Assembly (NCBI RefSeq): GCF_030409335.1 | Contig: NZ_JAUFPN010000080.1 | Coordinates: forward strand, 1,122 to 52,077 | Direction: 5' to 3' | DNA: 50,956 nucleotides | Source: Paeniroseomonas aquatica | GTDB taxonomy: Bacteria; Pseudomonadota; Alphaproteobacteria; Acetobacterales; Acetobacteraceae | Part shown: positions 36,233-43,985 of the stretch, one piece after another | How the letters are laid out: the number at the start of each line of letters is the position of its first letter | Numbering within the stretch: position 1 is the first letter of the stretch | Position numbers and translations under genes: made by a program | The notes under the pieces: generated by a model | Told to the model about the DNA's origin: nothing | What the model saw: only the letters and a program-made list of their open reading frames with translations | The model's database searches: none

Positions 36233-36255
36233 GGTACACACCCCAGGGGGTGATA
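36233..36255 (-). repeat. Right terminal inverted repeat of the tmk element
   Basis: Read inward (minus strand): TATCACCCC (complement of 36,247-36,255), seven bases, GTGTACC (complement of 36,233-36,239). Matches the left end. Host tmk sequence starts immediately outside, at about 36,257. Confidence 0.65.
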
Positions 36256-36257
36256 CC

Positions 36258-36293
36258 GCCGCCTTCCAGGGTGATGAAGCGGCCGCGCCGCAT
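36258..36293 (-). pseudogene. tmk: Host thymidylate kinase, 5' fragment
   Basis: The minus strand from ATG 36,293 reads MRRGRFITLEGG, the first beta-strand and start of the P-loop of Tmk, then runs into element sequence (GGTATCACC...). The ATG overlaps the stop of the upstream carboxypeptidase gene (ATGA). This shows that tmk was originally the second gene of the operon, and that the element entered exactly between codons for the P-loop Gly-Gly and Glu. Confidence 0.9.
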
Positions 36294-37576
36294 CAGCTGC
36301 CGGCGAACCAGCGCCCGATCACCGCCGGGATGCGCGGCAACAGGCCCAGCCGCTCGACGTCGGCGCCGGCGAAGAGCTCATGCTCGGCGCCCTGCATGCC
36401 CTGGCCGGAGACGACCAGGGCACCGAGCTTCTGCCCCTTCGCCACCGGCGCCGCGACCGGCTGGTCGTAGCGCAGCCGCACCTGCATGCGCTGGCGCCAG
36501 GCCTTCGGCATGGTCACCACCAGGTCCCGGCCGCCGACCAGCGGCACCGTCGGGCGTTCGCCGAGATGGACCGGCACCTCCTGGACCACCTCGGCGGCGC
36601 GGAACAGCACCACGTTCTCGAACTCGCGGAAGCCCCACTCGAGCAGCCGCTCGCTCTCTTCCGCCCGGGCCCGCATGCTGGGCAGGCCGTTGAAGACCAG
36701 GATCAGGCGGCGGTCGCCGCGCTTGGCGCTGGCCGTCAGGCCGTAGCCGGCCTCCTCGGTATGGCCGGTTTTCAGCCCGTCGGCGCCCGGCACCTTCAGC
36801 AGCGCCGGATTCCGGTTGTCCTGGCTGATGCCGTTCCAGGTGAAGCTGCGCTCGTTGTAGTACTTATAGTAGTCGGGGAAGTCGTTGATGATCCGCTGCG
36901 CCAGCGTGGCCAGATCGGCGCAGGTCATCCGGTGCTCCGGGTCGGGCCAGCCGGTGGCGTTGCGGAAATTGCTGTTGGTCAGGCCGATCTCGCGGGCCTT
37001 GACGTTCATGGCCTCGGCGAATTGCTGCTCGGAGCCCGAGATGCCTTCCGCCAGCACCACGCAGGCATCGTTGCCCGACTGCACGATGACGCCGCGGATC
37101 AGCGATTCGACCGGAATGGAATTGCCGAGCTGGACGAACATCTTGCTGCCCTGCATCCGCCAGGCCCGCTCGCTGACCGGGAGTTCCTGGTCGAGCTTGA
37201 GCCGCCCCGCCTTCAGCATGGAGAAGACCATGTACATGGTCATCAGCTTCGACATCGACGACGGCGGCATCCGCTCGTCGGCATTCTTGCTGAGCAGGAT
37301 CTCGCCGGTATCGGCGTCCCGGATCAGGGCCTGGCGGGCGATGGTGTCGAAGGGGCCGAGCGGCGTGCTGGCCGGCGTGGGCGTCGGGCCGGCCGGGGTC
37401 CGCGGGCCGGACGGGCGGGGACCGGCCGGGCGCGGCTGTGCCTGGGCGGACGCGCCGAGCGGCAGGCTGGCGGTGGTGAGGGCCGCGGCGGCCGGCAGCA
37501 GCAGGCTGCGGCGCCCGGCCCCACGAGCGTTGGACCCGGGGAGGCTGGGCCCCGGCAGGACAGGGCGGGATGGCAT
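36293..37576 (-). CDS. D-alanyl-D-alanine carboxypeptidase (penicillin-binding protein 5/6 type)
   Basis: About 427 residues from ATG 37,576. A twin-Arg-like or Sec signal (RRSLLLPAAAALTTASLPLGASAQA) precedes a Pro-rich linker. The S11 peptidase motifs follow: SxxK in PPSSMSKLMT, SxN in IVQSGNDA and KTG in DGLKTGHTEEAGYG. A C-terminal PBP5_C beta domain ends the protein. The enzyme trims the terminal D-Ala from peptidoglycan pentapeptides in the periplasm. An upstream in-frame ATG (37,696) is less likely because the signal peptide begins after 37,576. It is the first gene of the operon now cut off from holB-metG by the element. Confidence 0.92.
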   Translation of the reverse strand: MPSRPVLPGPSLPGSNARGAGRRSLLLPAAAALTTASLPLGASAQAQPRPAGPRPSGPRTPAGPTPTPASTPLGPFDTIARQALIRDADTGEILLSKNADERMPPSSMSKLMTMYMVFSMLKAGRLKLDQELPVSERAWRMQGSKMFVQLGNSIPVESLIRGVIVQSGNDACVVLAEGISGSEQQFAEAMNVKAREIGLTNSNFRNATGWPDPEHRMTCADLATLAQRIINDFPDYYKYYNERSFTWNGISQDNRNPALLKVPGADGLKTGHTEEAGYGLTASAKRGDRRLILVFNGLPSMRARAEESERLLEWGFREFENVVLFRAAEVVQEVPVHLGERPTVPLVGGRDLVVTMPKAWRQRMQVRLRYDQPVAAPVAKGQKLGALVVSGQGMQGAEHELFAGADVERLGLLPRIPAVIGRWFAGS

Positions 37577-37704
37577 GGATGGCGCACTCCGATGCGCGGA
37601 TCGCTCCGCATAGGCCGCCGCAGCATAGCCGCAGGACGGCGAACACGCATGGGTAGAAAGTGAGAGTAGCCGGGGATTTGCCGGCGGATGTTGCACTGCG
37701 GTGG

Positions 37705-38607
37705 CTACTCGACCAGCAACCGTGCCTCGGACGTGCCGGCGGCGAGCAGGATGCTCAGCGCGAGATCGGCGTCGGCCAGGCTGGGATAGGGCCCGAGGCG
37801 GACGCGGAACTGCGGCTGCCGGCCGGAGCCGAAAGGCTCCACCCGGGCCTGCAGCCCGGCGAGCCGCGCCGCCTGGCGCTGGGCGAGGTCGCGGCGGAAG
37901 AAGCTGCCGGCCTCGATGAGCAGCCGGCCGGGCCTGGGCTGGGTCGTCGTCACCTGCTCGGGCAAAGGGTCGGGCGGCATTTCGGGATGGCTGTCGGCGA
38001 CGAGGATCGCAACCGGGCGGACCGGGGCCTGACGGATCCGCTGGCTGTCGCGGGCGCCGGGCAGCGGCGCCAGCGCCTCGCTCTCCACCGCGGCCCGCGG
38101 CACCGGGGCCAGGGTGGGGCCAGGACTCTCCAGGTTCGGCAGGGCGCGCGCCAGGGCCTGGCTGGGCGCCGCATCCACCCGCAGGCGGATCTGCGCCGCG
38201 CCCGTCGCCGGGATCCCGAGCAACGCCGCGGCGCGCGGCGACAGGCCGAGGATGCGGCCGGGCTGGGCCGGGCCGCGGTCATTCACCCGCAGGCGGATCT
38301 CGCGGCCATTCTCGAGGTTCAGGACGGTGACGATGGCCGGCAGTTGCAGGGTGCGATGGGCGCCCATCAGCCGGTCGGGGTCGTAGGCCTCGCCATTGGT
38401 GGTCCGGCGGCCGCGGCCGCTGCGTGGCAGGATGGCGGCGATGCCGCTCTCCTCCAGGCCGAAATCCTCCTTCGGATAGGACCAGACGCCGCCCATCGCA
38501 TATGGCTGACCCAGCATGTAGCGGGACTGGACGGGGGGCGAAGGCGGGGCCGGCCGGACGCAGCCCGCCGCCAGCAGGGCGAGCGTGAGGGCGGCCGCCG
38601 CTTTCAA
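37705..38607 (-). CDS. rlpA: RlpA-family septal ring lytic transglycosylase lipoprotein with SPOR domain
   Basis: About 300 residues. The start is a TTG at 38,607 that overlaps the stop of the upstream transglycosylase (TTGA). The protein then begins with a lipoprotein signal (ALTLALLAAGC, Cys acylated). The RlpA double-psi barrel is visible in TTNGEAYDPDRLMGAHRTLQLPAIVTVLNLENGREIRLRVNDRGP. Residues near the end (LLIEAGSFFRRDLAQRQAARL, FRVRLGPYPSLADADLAL) form a SPOR domain that binds denuded glycan at the septum. A longer open frame to 39,582 is a shadow of the neighbouring gene. Confidence 0.9.
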   Translation of the reverse strand: MKAAAALTLALLAAGCVRPAPPSPPVQSRYMLGQPYAMGGVWSYPKEDFGLEESGIAAILPRSGRGRRTTNGEAYDPDRLMGAHRTLQLPAIVTVLNLENGREIRLRVNDRGPAQPGRILGLSPRAAALLGIPATGAAQIRLRVDAAPSQALARALPNLESPGPTLAPVPRAAVESEALAPLPGARDSQRIRQAPVRPVAILVADSHPEMPPDPLPEQVTTTQPRPGRLLIEAGSFFRRDLAQRQAARLAGLQARVEPFGSGRQPQFRVRLGPYPSLADADLALSILLAAGTSEARLLVE

Positions 38608-39566
38608 CCGAAGTTGTCCGAGAGCAGCCCGACCGCCAAGGCATAGTTGATCGGCGGGTTGTAGCGGCGGATCACGCGGAAATTCTGATGGCAGAGGAAG
38701 ATCTGGCCATTGCCGTTGCGCGGCACGATGACGCTGGCCTCGAGTTCGGTCGCCGGCAGCGGCCCGCCGCTGGCCCGGCGGAAGCCGATGCGGGACCATT
38801 CGCGCAACGGGCGCTTGGCCTCGGTATCGGCCCGTTCCGGGTCGAAGCCGGCGGGCGGCTGCACGGCCTGGCCCCAGGGCTCCCCGTCCCGCCAGCCGTT
38901 GCGGGCAAGGTAGTTGCCGATCGAGGCCAGCGCGTCGGCCCGGCTGTCCCAGATATCGCGGCGGCCGTCGCCGTCGAAGTCGACCGCGAGGCGCTCGAAG
39001 TTGGAGGGCATGAACTGGGGCTGGCCCATGGCGCCGGCCCAGCTCCCGCGCATGCGTGCCGGGGTGACATGGCCGCCGTCCAGGACCCGCAGCGCGGCGA
39101 TCAGCTCGCTGCGGAAATAGTCCGAGCGGCGGCCGTCCCAGGCCAGGGTCGCCAGCGCCTCGATGACGCCGAAGCCGCCGGTGTTGGTGCCGAAGTTGGT
39201 CTCCATGCCCCAGATGGCGACGATGACGCGGGGGTCGGCCCGGTAGCGGGTGCCGATGGCGGAAAGCAGGCTGCGGTTGTCCGCGTAGTTGCGCCGGCCA
39301 TTGTCGATCCGGGTCTGGGAGACGATGCGGTCGCGATACTGCTCCCAGCTCAGCGTGCCCTCGGGCTGCTTGCGGTCGAGCTCCAGCACCCGGTCGTTCG
39401 GGCGGAGGTCGGCCAGCGCCCGTTGCAGGGTCGCGGCTGAGACGCCGGCCCGGCGGGCATCGCCGCGGACCCCATCGAGGAAGGTTTCGAAGCCGCTGGT
39501 GGCGGCCATGGCCTCGGGGGCGAGGAGGGCCACGGGAATCGTGAGGATCGATCGGCGCTGGAACAT
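38604..39566 (-). CDS. MltB-type lytic murein transglycosylase
   Basis: A 320-residue periplasmic enzyme with a signal peptide (RRSILTIPVALLAPEAMAATS). The SLT_2 domain shows VIVAIWGMETNFG with the catalytic Glu, SWAGAMGQPQFMPSNF and DFDGDGRRDIWDSRADALASIGNYL. It cleaves peptidoglycan glycan strands with formation of anhydro-muramic ends. No peptidoglycan-binding domain follows, so this is the short form. It is translationally coupled to rlpA, both acting on cell wall next to the D,D-carboxypeptidase. Confidence 0.93.
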   Translation of the reverse strand: MFQRRSILTIPVALLAPEAMAATSGFETFLDGVRGDARRAGVSAATLQRALADLRPNDRVLELDRKQPEGTLSWEQYRDRIVSQTRIDNGRRNYADNRSLLSAIGTRYRADPRVIVAIWGMETNFGTNTGGFGVIEALATLAWDGRRSDYFRSELIAALRVLDGGHVTPARMRGSWAGAMGQPQFMPSNFERLAVDFDGDGRRDIWDSRADALASIGNYLARNGWRDGEPWGQAVQPPAGFDPERADTEAKRPLREWSRIGFRRASGGPLPATELEASVIVPRNGNGQIFLCHQNFRVIRRYNPPINYALAVGLLSDNFG

Positions 39567-39695
39567 GCCGGAGAGGTGCCATGGCGCCTCGCCCGCCGCA
39601 ACCGTGACGTGAGTGATCGGGAAAGCTACCGCACCCGCACTTGGAAGCCGCGCCGGGGGTGCTTAGGATCGCGGGGAATACTGAGGGGAAACGCC

Positions 39696-41096
39696 ATGGC
39701 CGCCGTCACCGAAACCATCGCCGCCTATTGCGCCTCGCTCGACTTCGCCACCCTGCCGCCCGAGGTGCAGGAGCGCACCCGCTACCTCGTGCTGGATCTG
39801 GTCGGCAACATCGTGCGCGGCCGGCACGATGCCGAAAGCACACCGGCGTTGCTCGCCATGGTCCGGGCGCTGGGCCTGGCGGCCGGCGGCTCCGCCGTCT
39901 TCGGCGACCAGGCGCGCTATACGCCCGCCGGCGCGGCGCTGCTGAACGGCGCCCTGGCCCATAGCCTCGACTTCGACGACACCCATGCGGCCGGCACCCT
40001 GCATCCCGGCGCCCCGGTCATTCCCGCGGCGCTCGCCGCGGCCGAGATGGTCGGCGCCAGCGGTCGCACCGTGCTCTCGGCCATCGTCGCCGGTTACGAG
40101 GTGACCTGCCGGCTGGCCCTCGCCCTGCCCGGCGGCGACCACTACGACCGGGGCTATCACCCGACGGCCACCTGCGGTGCCTTCGGCGCCGCCGCTGCCG
40201 CTGCCCGGGTCTTCGGCCTGGATGCCAAGGGCATGCAGGACGCCTTCGGCATCGCCCTGTCCCAGGCCGCCGGCAGCCTGCAATTCCTCGCCAACGGCGC
40301 CTGGACCAAGCGCTTCCAGGTCGGCTGGAGCGCGATGAACGGTCTCGCCGCCGCGACTCTGGCGCGCGAGGGCTTCCGCGGCGCCGCCGAGGCCTTCGAA
40401 GGCAAGGCCGGCTTCCTCCGCGCCTATGCCCCGAACCCGACGCCGGAACGCGCCCTCCAGGGCCTGGGCCATCAGTTCGAGCTGATGAACACGGCGGTGA
40501 AGCCCTATCCCTCCTGCCGCTACGGCCATGCCTCGGTCGATGCCGCCATCGCGCTGCGGGCCGAACTGGGCCTGAAGCCGGAGGAGATCGAGGCGGTCAC
40601 CATGGGCCTGCCGAACAAGGGCATGCTGCTGGTCGGCGCCCCGCTGGCCTACAAGCAGAACCCGCAGAACGTGGTCGACGGCCAGTTCAGCGGCCCCTTC
40701 GTCGTCGCCTGCGGCCTGGTGCACGGCCACATGGGCTGGGACAGCTACGCCCATCTGCAGGACCCGGTCGTCCGCTCCATCCTGCCCAAGGTCAACTGCG
40801 TGGAGGACCCGGAGGTCCAGGCGCTGTTTCCGGAGTACATGTCCGGCAAGCTGACGCTCCGCGCCCGCGGCCAGGAGCATGTGCGCATGATCCGCATCGC
40901 CAAGGGCGAGCCGGAGAATTTCCTCACAGAGGCCGAGCTGCGCGCCAAGTTCCATGGGCTGGTGGATGCGGTGCTGGGCCGTGACCGGGCGATCCAGTTG
41001 GCCGATGCGGTCGTCGGCCTCGAGCGGGCCGCCGATGTCGGCGGCATGATGCGGCTCGGCGCGCCGATGATGGCGGCGCGCCTCGCCGGCGAGTAG
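39696..41096 (+). CDS. MmgE/PrpD-family protein
   Basis: A 466-residue protein starting at ATG 39,696 (GAGGGGAAACGCC upstream). Family features: RTRYLVLDLVGNIVRGRHDAEST, HSLDFDDTHAAGTLHPGAPVIPAALA, GYEVTCRLALALPG and RGYHPTATCGAFGAAAAAA. MmgE/PrpD enzymes include 2-methylcitrate dehydratase and cis-aconitate decarboxylase; many paralogues in Acetobacteraceae have unknown acids as substrates. No prpC/prpB neighbours are present, so I do not assign 2-methylcitrate specifically. Divergent from the transglycosylase gene. Confidence 0.9.
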   Translation: MAAVTETIAAYCASLDFATLPPEVQERTRYLVLDLVGNIVRGRHDAESTPALLAMVRALGLAAGGSAVFGDQARYTPAGAALLNGALAHSLDFDDTHAAGTLHPGAPVIPAALAAAEMVGASGRTVLSAIVAGYEVTCRLALALPGGDHYDRGYHPTATCGAFGAAAAAARVFGLDAKGMQDAFGIALSQAAGSLQFLANGAWTKRFQVGWSAMNGLAAATLAREGFRGAAEAFEGKAGFLRAYAPNPTPERALQGLGHQFELMNTAVKPYPSCRYGHASVDAAIALRAELGLKPEEIEAVTMGLPNKGMLLVGAPLAYKQNPQNVVDGQFSGPFVVACGLVHGHMGWDSYAHLQDPVVRSILPKVNCVEDPEVQALFPEYMSGKLTLRARGQEHVRMIRIAKGEPENFLTEAELRAKFHGLVDAVLGRDRAIQLADAVVGLERAADVGGMMRLGAPMMAARLAGE

Positions 41097-41103
41097 CGCC
41101 GGA

Positions 41104-41135
41104 GCGCCCGGGGAAAGTCCGCCTTCCCCGGGCGC
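41104..41135. terminator. Bidirectional terminator between MmgE/PrpD and LpxR genes
   Basis: GCGCCCGGGGAA (41,104-41,115) pairs perfectly with TTCCCCGGGCGC (41,124-41,135), a 12-bp stem with an 8-base loop, between convergent genes. Confidence 0.8.
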
Positions 41136-41141
41136 CTGGGA

Positions 41142-42152
41142 TCAGAAGGAGAAGGACAGAGACAGCGCGCCGAAGACGAAGTCCTTCTTCTGGCCGACGT
41201 ATTCCTTGCTGCGGAAGTCCTGGGTATAGGCCAGCCGGATATTCTGCCAGAAGACCGCCCCGCCCAGTTCGAGGTCGCTCACGAAGTGGCGCGGATCCAC
41301 CGAGCGGCTGTCGCGGAAGGTATTGCCGTCCAGCGTGATGTCGCGGGCGATGGCCCGGCCGCCGGCACCCGCGAAGAGGTACCAGCCGAAACCATCCCCG
41401 ACCGGAGCCGGGCTGTCGGCGATGGTCGGGCGGATGCGCGGGGCGCCGAAGTCGCGCTCGAGCCCCTGGCCGATTCGAACCCGAGCGCCGACGCCGGCAT
41501 AGGTATGGATGGTGCCCGCCGCCAGCGTCACGGTCGGCAGGGCATCGACCGCGAGGTCGCCCGGCAGGTTCAGCAGCCGCTCCCGCCAAGTGCGTTCATA
41601 GCCGATGTTGAAGACCGGCTCGTCATGGATCTGGAAGCCCCAGCCGCGGGCCTGGCGGTCGCCGATGGCTGCGTGAACGATGTCCTGGGTCTGCCGGGCC
41701 AGCGAGGTCGGGCCCACCACGCCGAGCGTCATGCTGAAGCGGTCGAGCGTCGTGCTGGTGCGGCGGTCGAGCGAAACCTCGCCATAGAGCAGGCCGGCAT
41801 AGGGGCGGTCCCGCGGATCGGGTTCGCGCAACCGCTTGTTGATCGGCGTGTACATGTTCTGGCCCAGCGCGATGCCCCAGCGGCTGCGGGCCGGACCGAA
41901 GAGATCCGCGAGGGCGCGGTCCAGTGCCGCCATGGGACCTGGCAGCGACTCTTCGGCGGAGCTCCAGTTGAACCGGGCCCCGTTGGTGTAATAGCGGTCG
42001 GTGCTGCGGCCGTAGGTGTCGTTCTCCGACAGGAAGCTGATGGCGGCGCGCCGGTCCGGCGCCGGCAGGTCGCGGGCTGGCCCGGTCTGCGCTGCAGCGG
42101 TGCCGCCCAGCGCAAGCGTGGCGGAGAGAGCGATGGCAGCCGAACGCATCAT
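41142..42152 (-). CDS. lpxR: Lipid A 3'-O-deacylase, LpxR family (DUF2219)
   Basis: A 336-residue outer-membrane barrel enzyme. The signal peptide is SAAIALSATLALGGTAAA. The active-site strand SENDTYGRSTDRYYTNGARF contains the N-D and later residues typical of LpxR, and RDRPYAGLLYGEVSLDRR and WGFQIHDEPVFNIGYERTW follow. The last residues alternate hydrophobics and end SLSFSF. LpxR removes the 3'-acyloxyacyl chain of lipid A in a Ca-dependent way, altering surface charge and immune recognition. Length matches the family. Confidence 0.88.
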   Translation of the reverse strand: MMRSAAIALSATLALGGTAAAQTGPARDLPAPDRRAAISFLSENDTYGRSTDRYYTNGARFNWSSAEESLPGPMAALDRALADLFGPARSRWGIALGQNMYTPINKRLREPDPRDRPYAGLLYGEVSLDRRTSTTLDRFSMTLGVVGPTSLARQTQDIVHAAIGDRQARGWGFQIHDEPVFNIGYERTWRERLLNLPGDLAVDALPTVTLAAGTIHTYAGVGARVRIGQGLERDFGAPRIRPTIADSPAPVGDGFGWYLFAGAGGRAIARDITLDGNTFRDSRSVDPRHFVSDLELGGAVFWQNIRLAYTQDFRSKEYVGQKKDFVFGALSLSFSF

Positions 42153-42217
42153 TTGACCCTTCCCATCGGCTGCCGACCCGGTAGCTTGCCCGTCAGCCTG
42201 AATCGCCCTGAAGATAA

Positions 42218-42287
42218 GGATGGGTGGCCGAGCGGTCTATGGCAGCGGTCTTGAAAACCGCCGTGGGTGCAAGCCCACCGTGGGTTC
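42218..42287 (+). tRNA. Truncated tRNA-Ser (anticodon UGA), ends in the T loop
   Basis: The sequence follows a class II tRNA-Ser: acceptor 5' GGATGGG, TG, D arm GCCGAGCGGTCTATGGC, anticodon arm GCGGTCTTGAAAACCGC (UGA at 42,252-42,254), long variable arm GTGGGTGCAAGCCCAC, and T arm GTGGGTTC. A complete gene would continue with GAATCCCAC and CCCATCC; instead the sequence changes to TTATCTAAACC. The 3' T-arm strand and acceptor are therefore missing and this copy should be non-functional. AGATAAG (42,212-42,218) and CTTATCT (42,287-42,293) bracket the remnant as 7-base complements. The accessory region that follows suggests an integration or deletion event here. Confidence 0.75.
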
Positions 42288-42334
42288 TTATCTAAACCAC
42301 GGGCTTGGTGCAGGTTAACCTTCAGCCAGCCCCG

Positions 42335-42374
42335 TAGGCAGGTATCACCTAGGCAGGTAGCCAGTAGGCAGGTA
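42335..42374 (+). repeat. Three TAGGCAGGTA repeats at 15-base spacing
   Basis: TAGGCAGGTA occurs at 42,335, 42,350 and 42,365, each followed by five different bases. The regular spacing of one and a half helical turns, 48 bases after the truncated tRNA, resembles iterons or recombinase arm-binding sites. The surrounding stretch 42,288-42,612 contains no gene I can support. Confidence 0.7.
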
Positions 42375-42612
42375 GGGAGCGCCTAGGAAAGCAGCCGGGC
42401 TGCGACATCGGCTGGACTACCCTCGGCACAGTGCATGATGAGGCGAATTGTCCGGCTGGAGAGGACTGCGCTAGCGCCAAGTGGCAGGTCGCAGCACCGG
42501 CGGCGAGAAGGGCACGGTGCCTAGCGACATCACCTCCCCCGCCCCTCAATTGGCATCCTGGGCCGTCCGGGTTAGGGGCAACACATGGATTTCGCTCGGA
42601 CGCCTCATGGCT

Positions 42613-42858
42613 TTACCCTGGCTTAAGAGCGCCCCCATCCCTGGCGCCCCTAACTTGTAAAACAAGGCGGCTGGCCCACACGGTGGGTGGTAGCCGACGG
42701 ATTTGACGCGCCGAGATCTGGGCCCGGACGGCTTCCATGGCCTCTTTGCTGATGGCGAATGATACGTCGTCCTTGGATCCCAGAGACAGCACAAGCAGGG
42801 CACCGCCTGCGAAACATGGAAAGTCGCATGCAAAACCCTTGCTCGAGATGCCAATCAC
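42613..42858 (-). CDS. Small hypothetical protein
   Basis: From GTG 42,858 the minus strand encodes 81 residues with an ordinary composition in the first part (ISSKGFACDFPCFAGGALLV, then SLGSKDDVSFAISKEAMEAV). The last 25 residues look less natural. It may be a short real gene or a remnant. It follows the broken HTH gene on the same strand. No family recognised. Confidence 0.3.
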   Translation of the reverse strand: MIGISSKGFACDFPCFAGGALLVLSLGSKDDVSFAISKEAMEAVRAQISARQIRRLPPTVWASRLVLQVRGARDGGALKPG

Positions 42859-42926
42859 TTCGGCGGCTATTCACTCTGGCAGTTTGGTGCCGGTGCCCCT
42901 GGCAATAGTGTCGCCTAAAGATCCCA

Positions 42927-43416
42927 TCAGTTGAAATGTCTCAGGGACCAATCGCGCGGACGGCGCAGCAGGCGCGCCAGGACGCAGAGACTGATCGGGT
43001 GCAGGTGCGCCGGCACGCCATACACGCGCTCGGTGGGCATCCAGGAGAAGGTCTTGCCGACGTTCGGATATACATGCCCCTCCCCGGGGATGACGAAATC
43101 TAGGGAGTCCAGGGCGCCGCCGACAAACCTTCGCCACCGTCGCCTCGGCGAGGTCGACTTTCATCAGCAGACGCTCGGCGACGTCCGGCGGGACAGTGAG
43201 AGTGCCGCTGGCATAGCGCTGCAGGGTTCGCAGGTTTGCGCCCAAGACGCGGGCGAGTAGCGACTGCCAGCGGTCGAAGGAAACCATGCTTTCCCCGATC
43301 TGGCGCAATCTCTCGGGCGTCAGAAGAGGACCGTCAGCCAAGCGGTCGCCGCCATTTCTTCCCGTAACTCGGACGGCGACCATCGTTGGTGGTGAACGAC
43401 ATTGAGACACCAACAT
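42927..43416 (-). pseudogene. Putative HTH DNA-binding protein with a frameshift
   Basis: The first frame (from 43,416, possibly ATG 43,383) gives LTPERLRQIGESMVSFDRWQ and LLARVLGANLRTLQRYASG, a helix-turn-helix, then LTVPPDVAERLLMKVDLAEATVAKV. After about 43,120 that frame becomes Arg/Pro-rich. The neighbouring frame instead gives a natural C-terminus (GGALDSLDFVIPGEGHVYPN, GKTFSWMPTERVYGVPAHLH, RLLRRPRDWSLRHFN) ending at 42,927. A one-base frameshift near 43,115-43,130 explains both. Probably a decayed or mis-sequenced regulator from a mobile region. Confidence 0.5.
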
Positions 43417-43547
43417 CCACTAGAATGCAGAGTCACCCCAGCAGATTGAGGACCCAGGGCACATTCTTCTTACGGATAAGGCCCTTGCCGTATTTGAGGC
43501 GCCACATAGCGCCCCAGGATCGACCGTCGTGCTAATCTGCCGTCGTG

Positions 43548-43934
43548 CTAATCCGCTAAAAACCCCCCCGGACCAATCGATGGGGGCCGATCAGCCAGAA
43601 GCGACACGAAACTGCCGTCTTTCAATAGCTTGCCAACCTCTTTACGTCCGTTAAGTTCACGTATAACAGTCCCCGGCATATTTTTGTTCGCATAAACAAG
43701 CGGCACGCCTGGCCTTCTTTCGATTTTTACCCCAGGCTTTCCAATGTGCTCTCTTAACCGACGTAGTGCGGCCTCGCTTTCGGCCGAGTTGCGAGCACGT
43801 TGTTCCGGTGTAAGCTCCAACCCGATTACAATGACACTACCGAACTGCACCACTCGTAACGGTAGCCGACCGGCATCCTCGTGAATGTGGACGCTATACG
43901 TTTCAAAATCTTCTGCGTTAGGGTTGTCATTCAT
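43548..43934 (-). CDS. Small protein of unknown function, homologous to the product at 20,806-21,138
   Basis: A 128-residue protein. It shares VIVIGLELTPEQRARN, PLVYANKNMPGTVIRE and EVGKLLKDGSF with the 110-residue protein on the tmk element, but has its own N-terminal 20 residues (MNDNPNAEDFETYSVHIHED) and a Pro/Gly-rich tail. The two copies differ at many positions and in base composition (this one is lower in GC), so they were acquired separately. No known motif. Next to small coiled-coil genes and an XRE regulator. Confidence 0.7.
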   Translation of the reverse strand: MNDNPNAEDFETYSVHIHEDAGRLPLRVVQFGSVIVIGLELTPEQRARNSAESEAALRRLREHIGKPGVKIERRPGVPLVYANKNMPGTVIRELNGRKEVGKLLKDGSFVSLLADRPPSIGPGGFLAD

Positions 43935-43985
43935 ATATTTTGATCCTTCAGCTCGATTACAACACGCTACACCGAGATTATACGA

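Larger units (their letters stand above)
11799..36257. mobile_element. Integrative element in tmk carrying a recombinase trio, a replacement tmk, and chromate/nickel cargo
   Basis: The boundaries are set by the split host tmk and by imperfect inverted repeats at the two ends (TATCGCCCC...GTGTACC at left, TATCACCCC...GTGTACC read inward from the right). GCGG occurs next to both junctions and may be a short duplication or crossover core; exact ends are uncertain by a few bases. Content from left: three tyrosine-recombinase-like genes, two small HTH/coiled-coil genes, a RecD2-like helicase, a small unknown protein, PrlF-YhaV, the chromate cluster, an IS3 copy, the rcnR-rcnA module, a DUF2971 protein, and a full tmk reading toward the left. 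The recombinase operon has visibly lower GC than the backbone. No conjugation or phage structural genes are seen, so this is a transposon-like or mobilisable island rather than an ICE or prophage. Confidence 0.88.

Noticed and set aside
11799-36257. Conjugative element or prophage
   Set aside because: No relaxase, coupling protein, type IV secretion, capsid, tail or terminase genes are seen; the helicase is RecD2-like without a relaxase domain.
37705-39582. 625-codon minus-strand frame spanning rlpA and the transglycosylase
   Set aside because: The upstream two-thirds is Arg/Pro-rich and out of frame with the MltB-type gene. RlpA begins at the TTG at 38,607 with its lipoprotein signal.
42335-42374. 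CRISPR array
   Set aside because: Units are 10 bases with 5-base gaps, only three copies, and there are no cas genes in the window.
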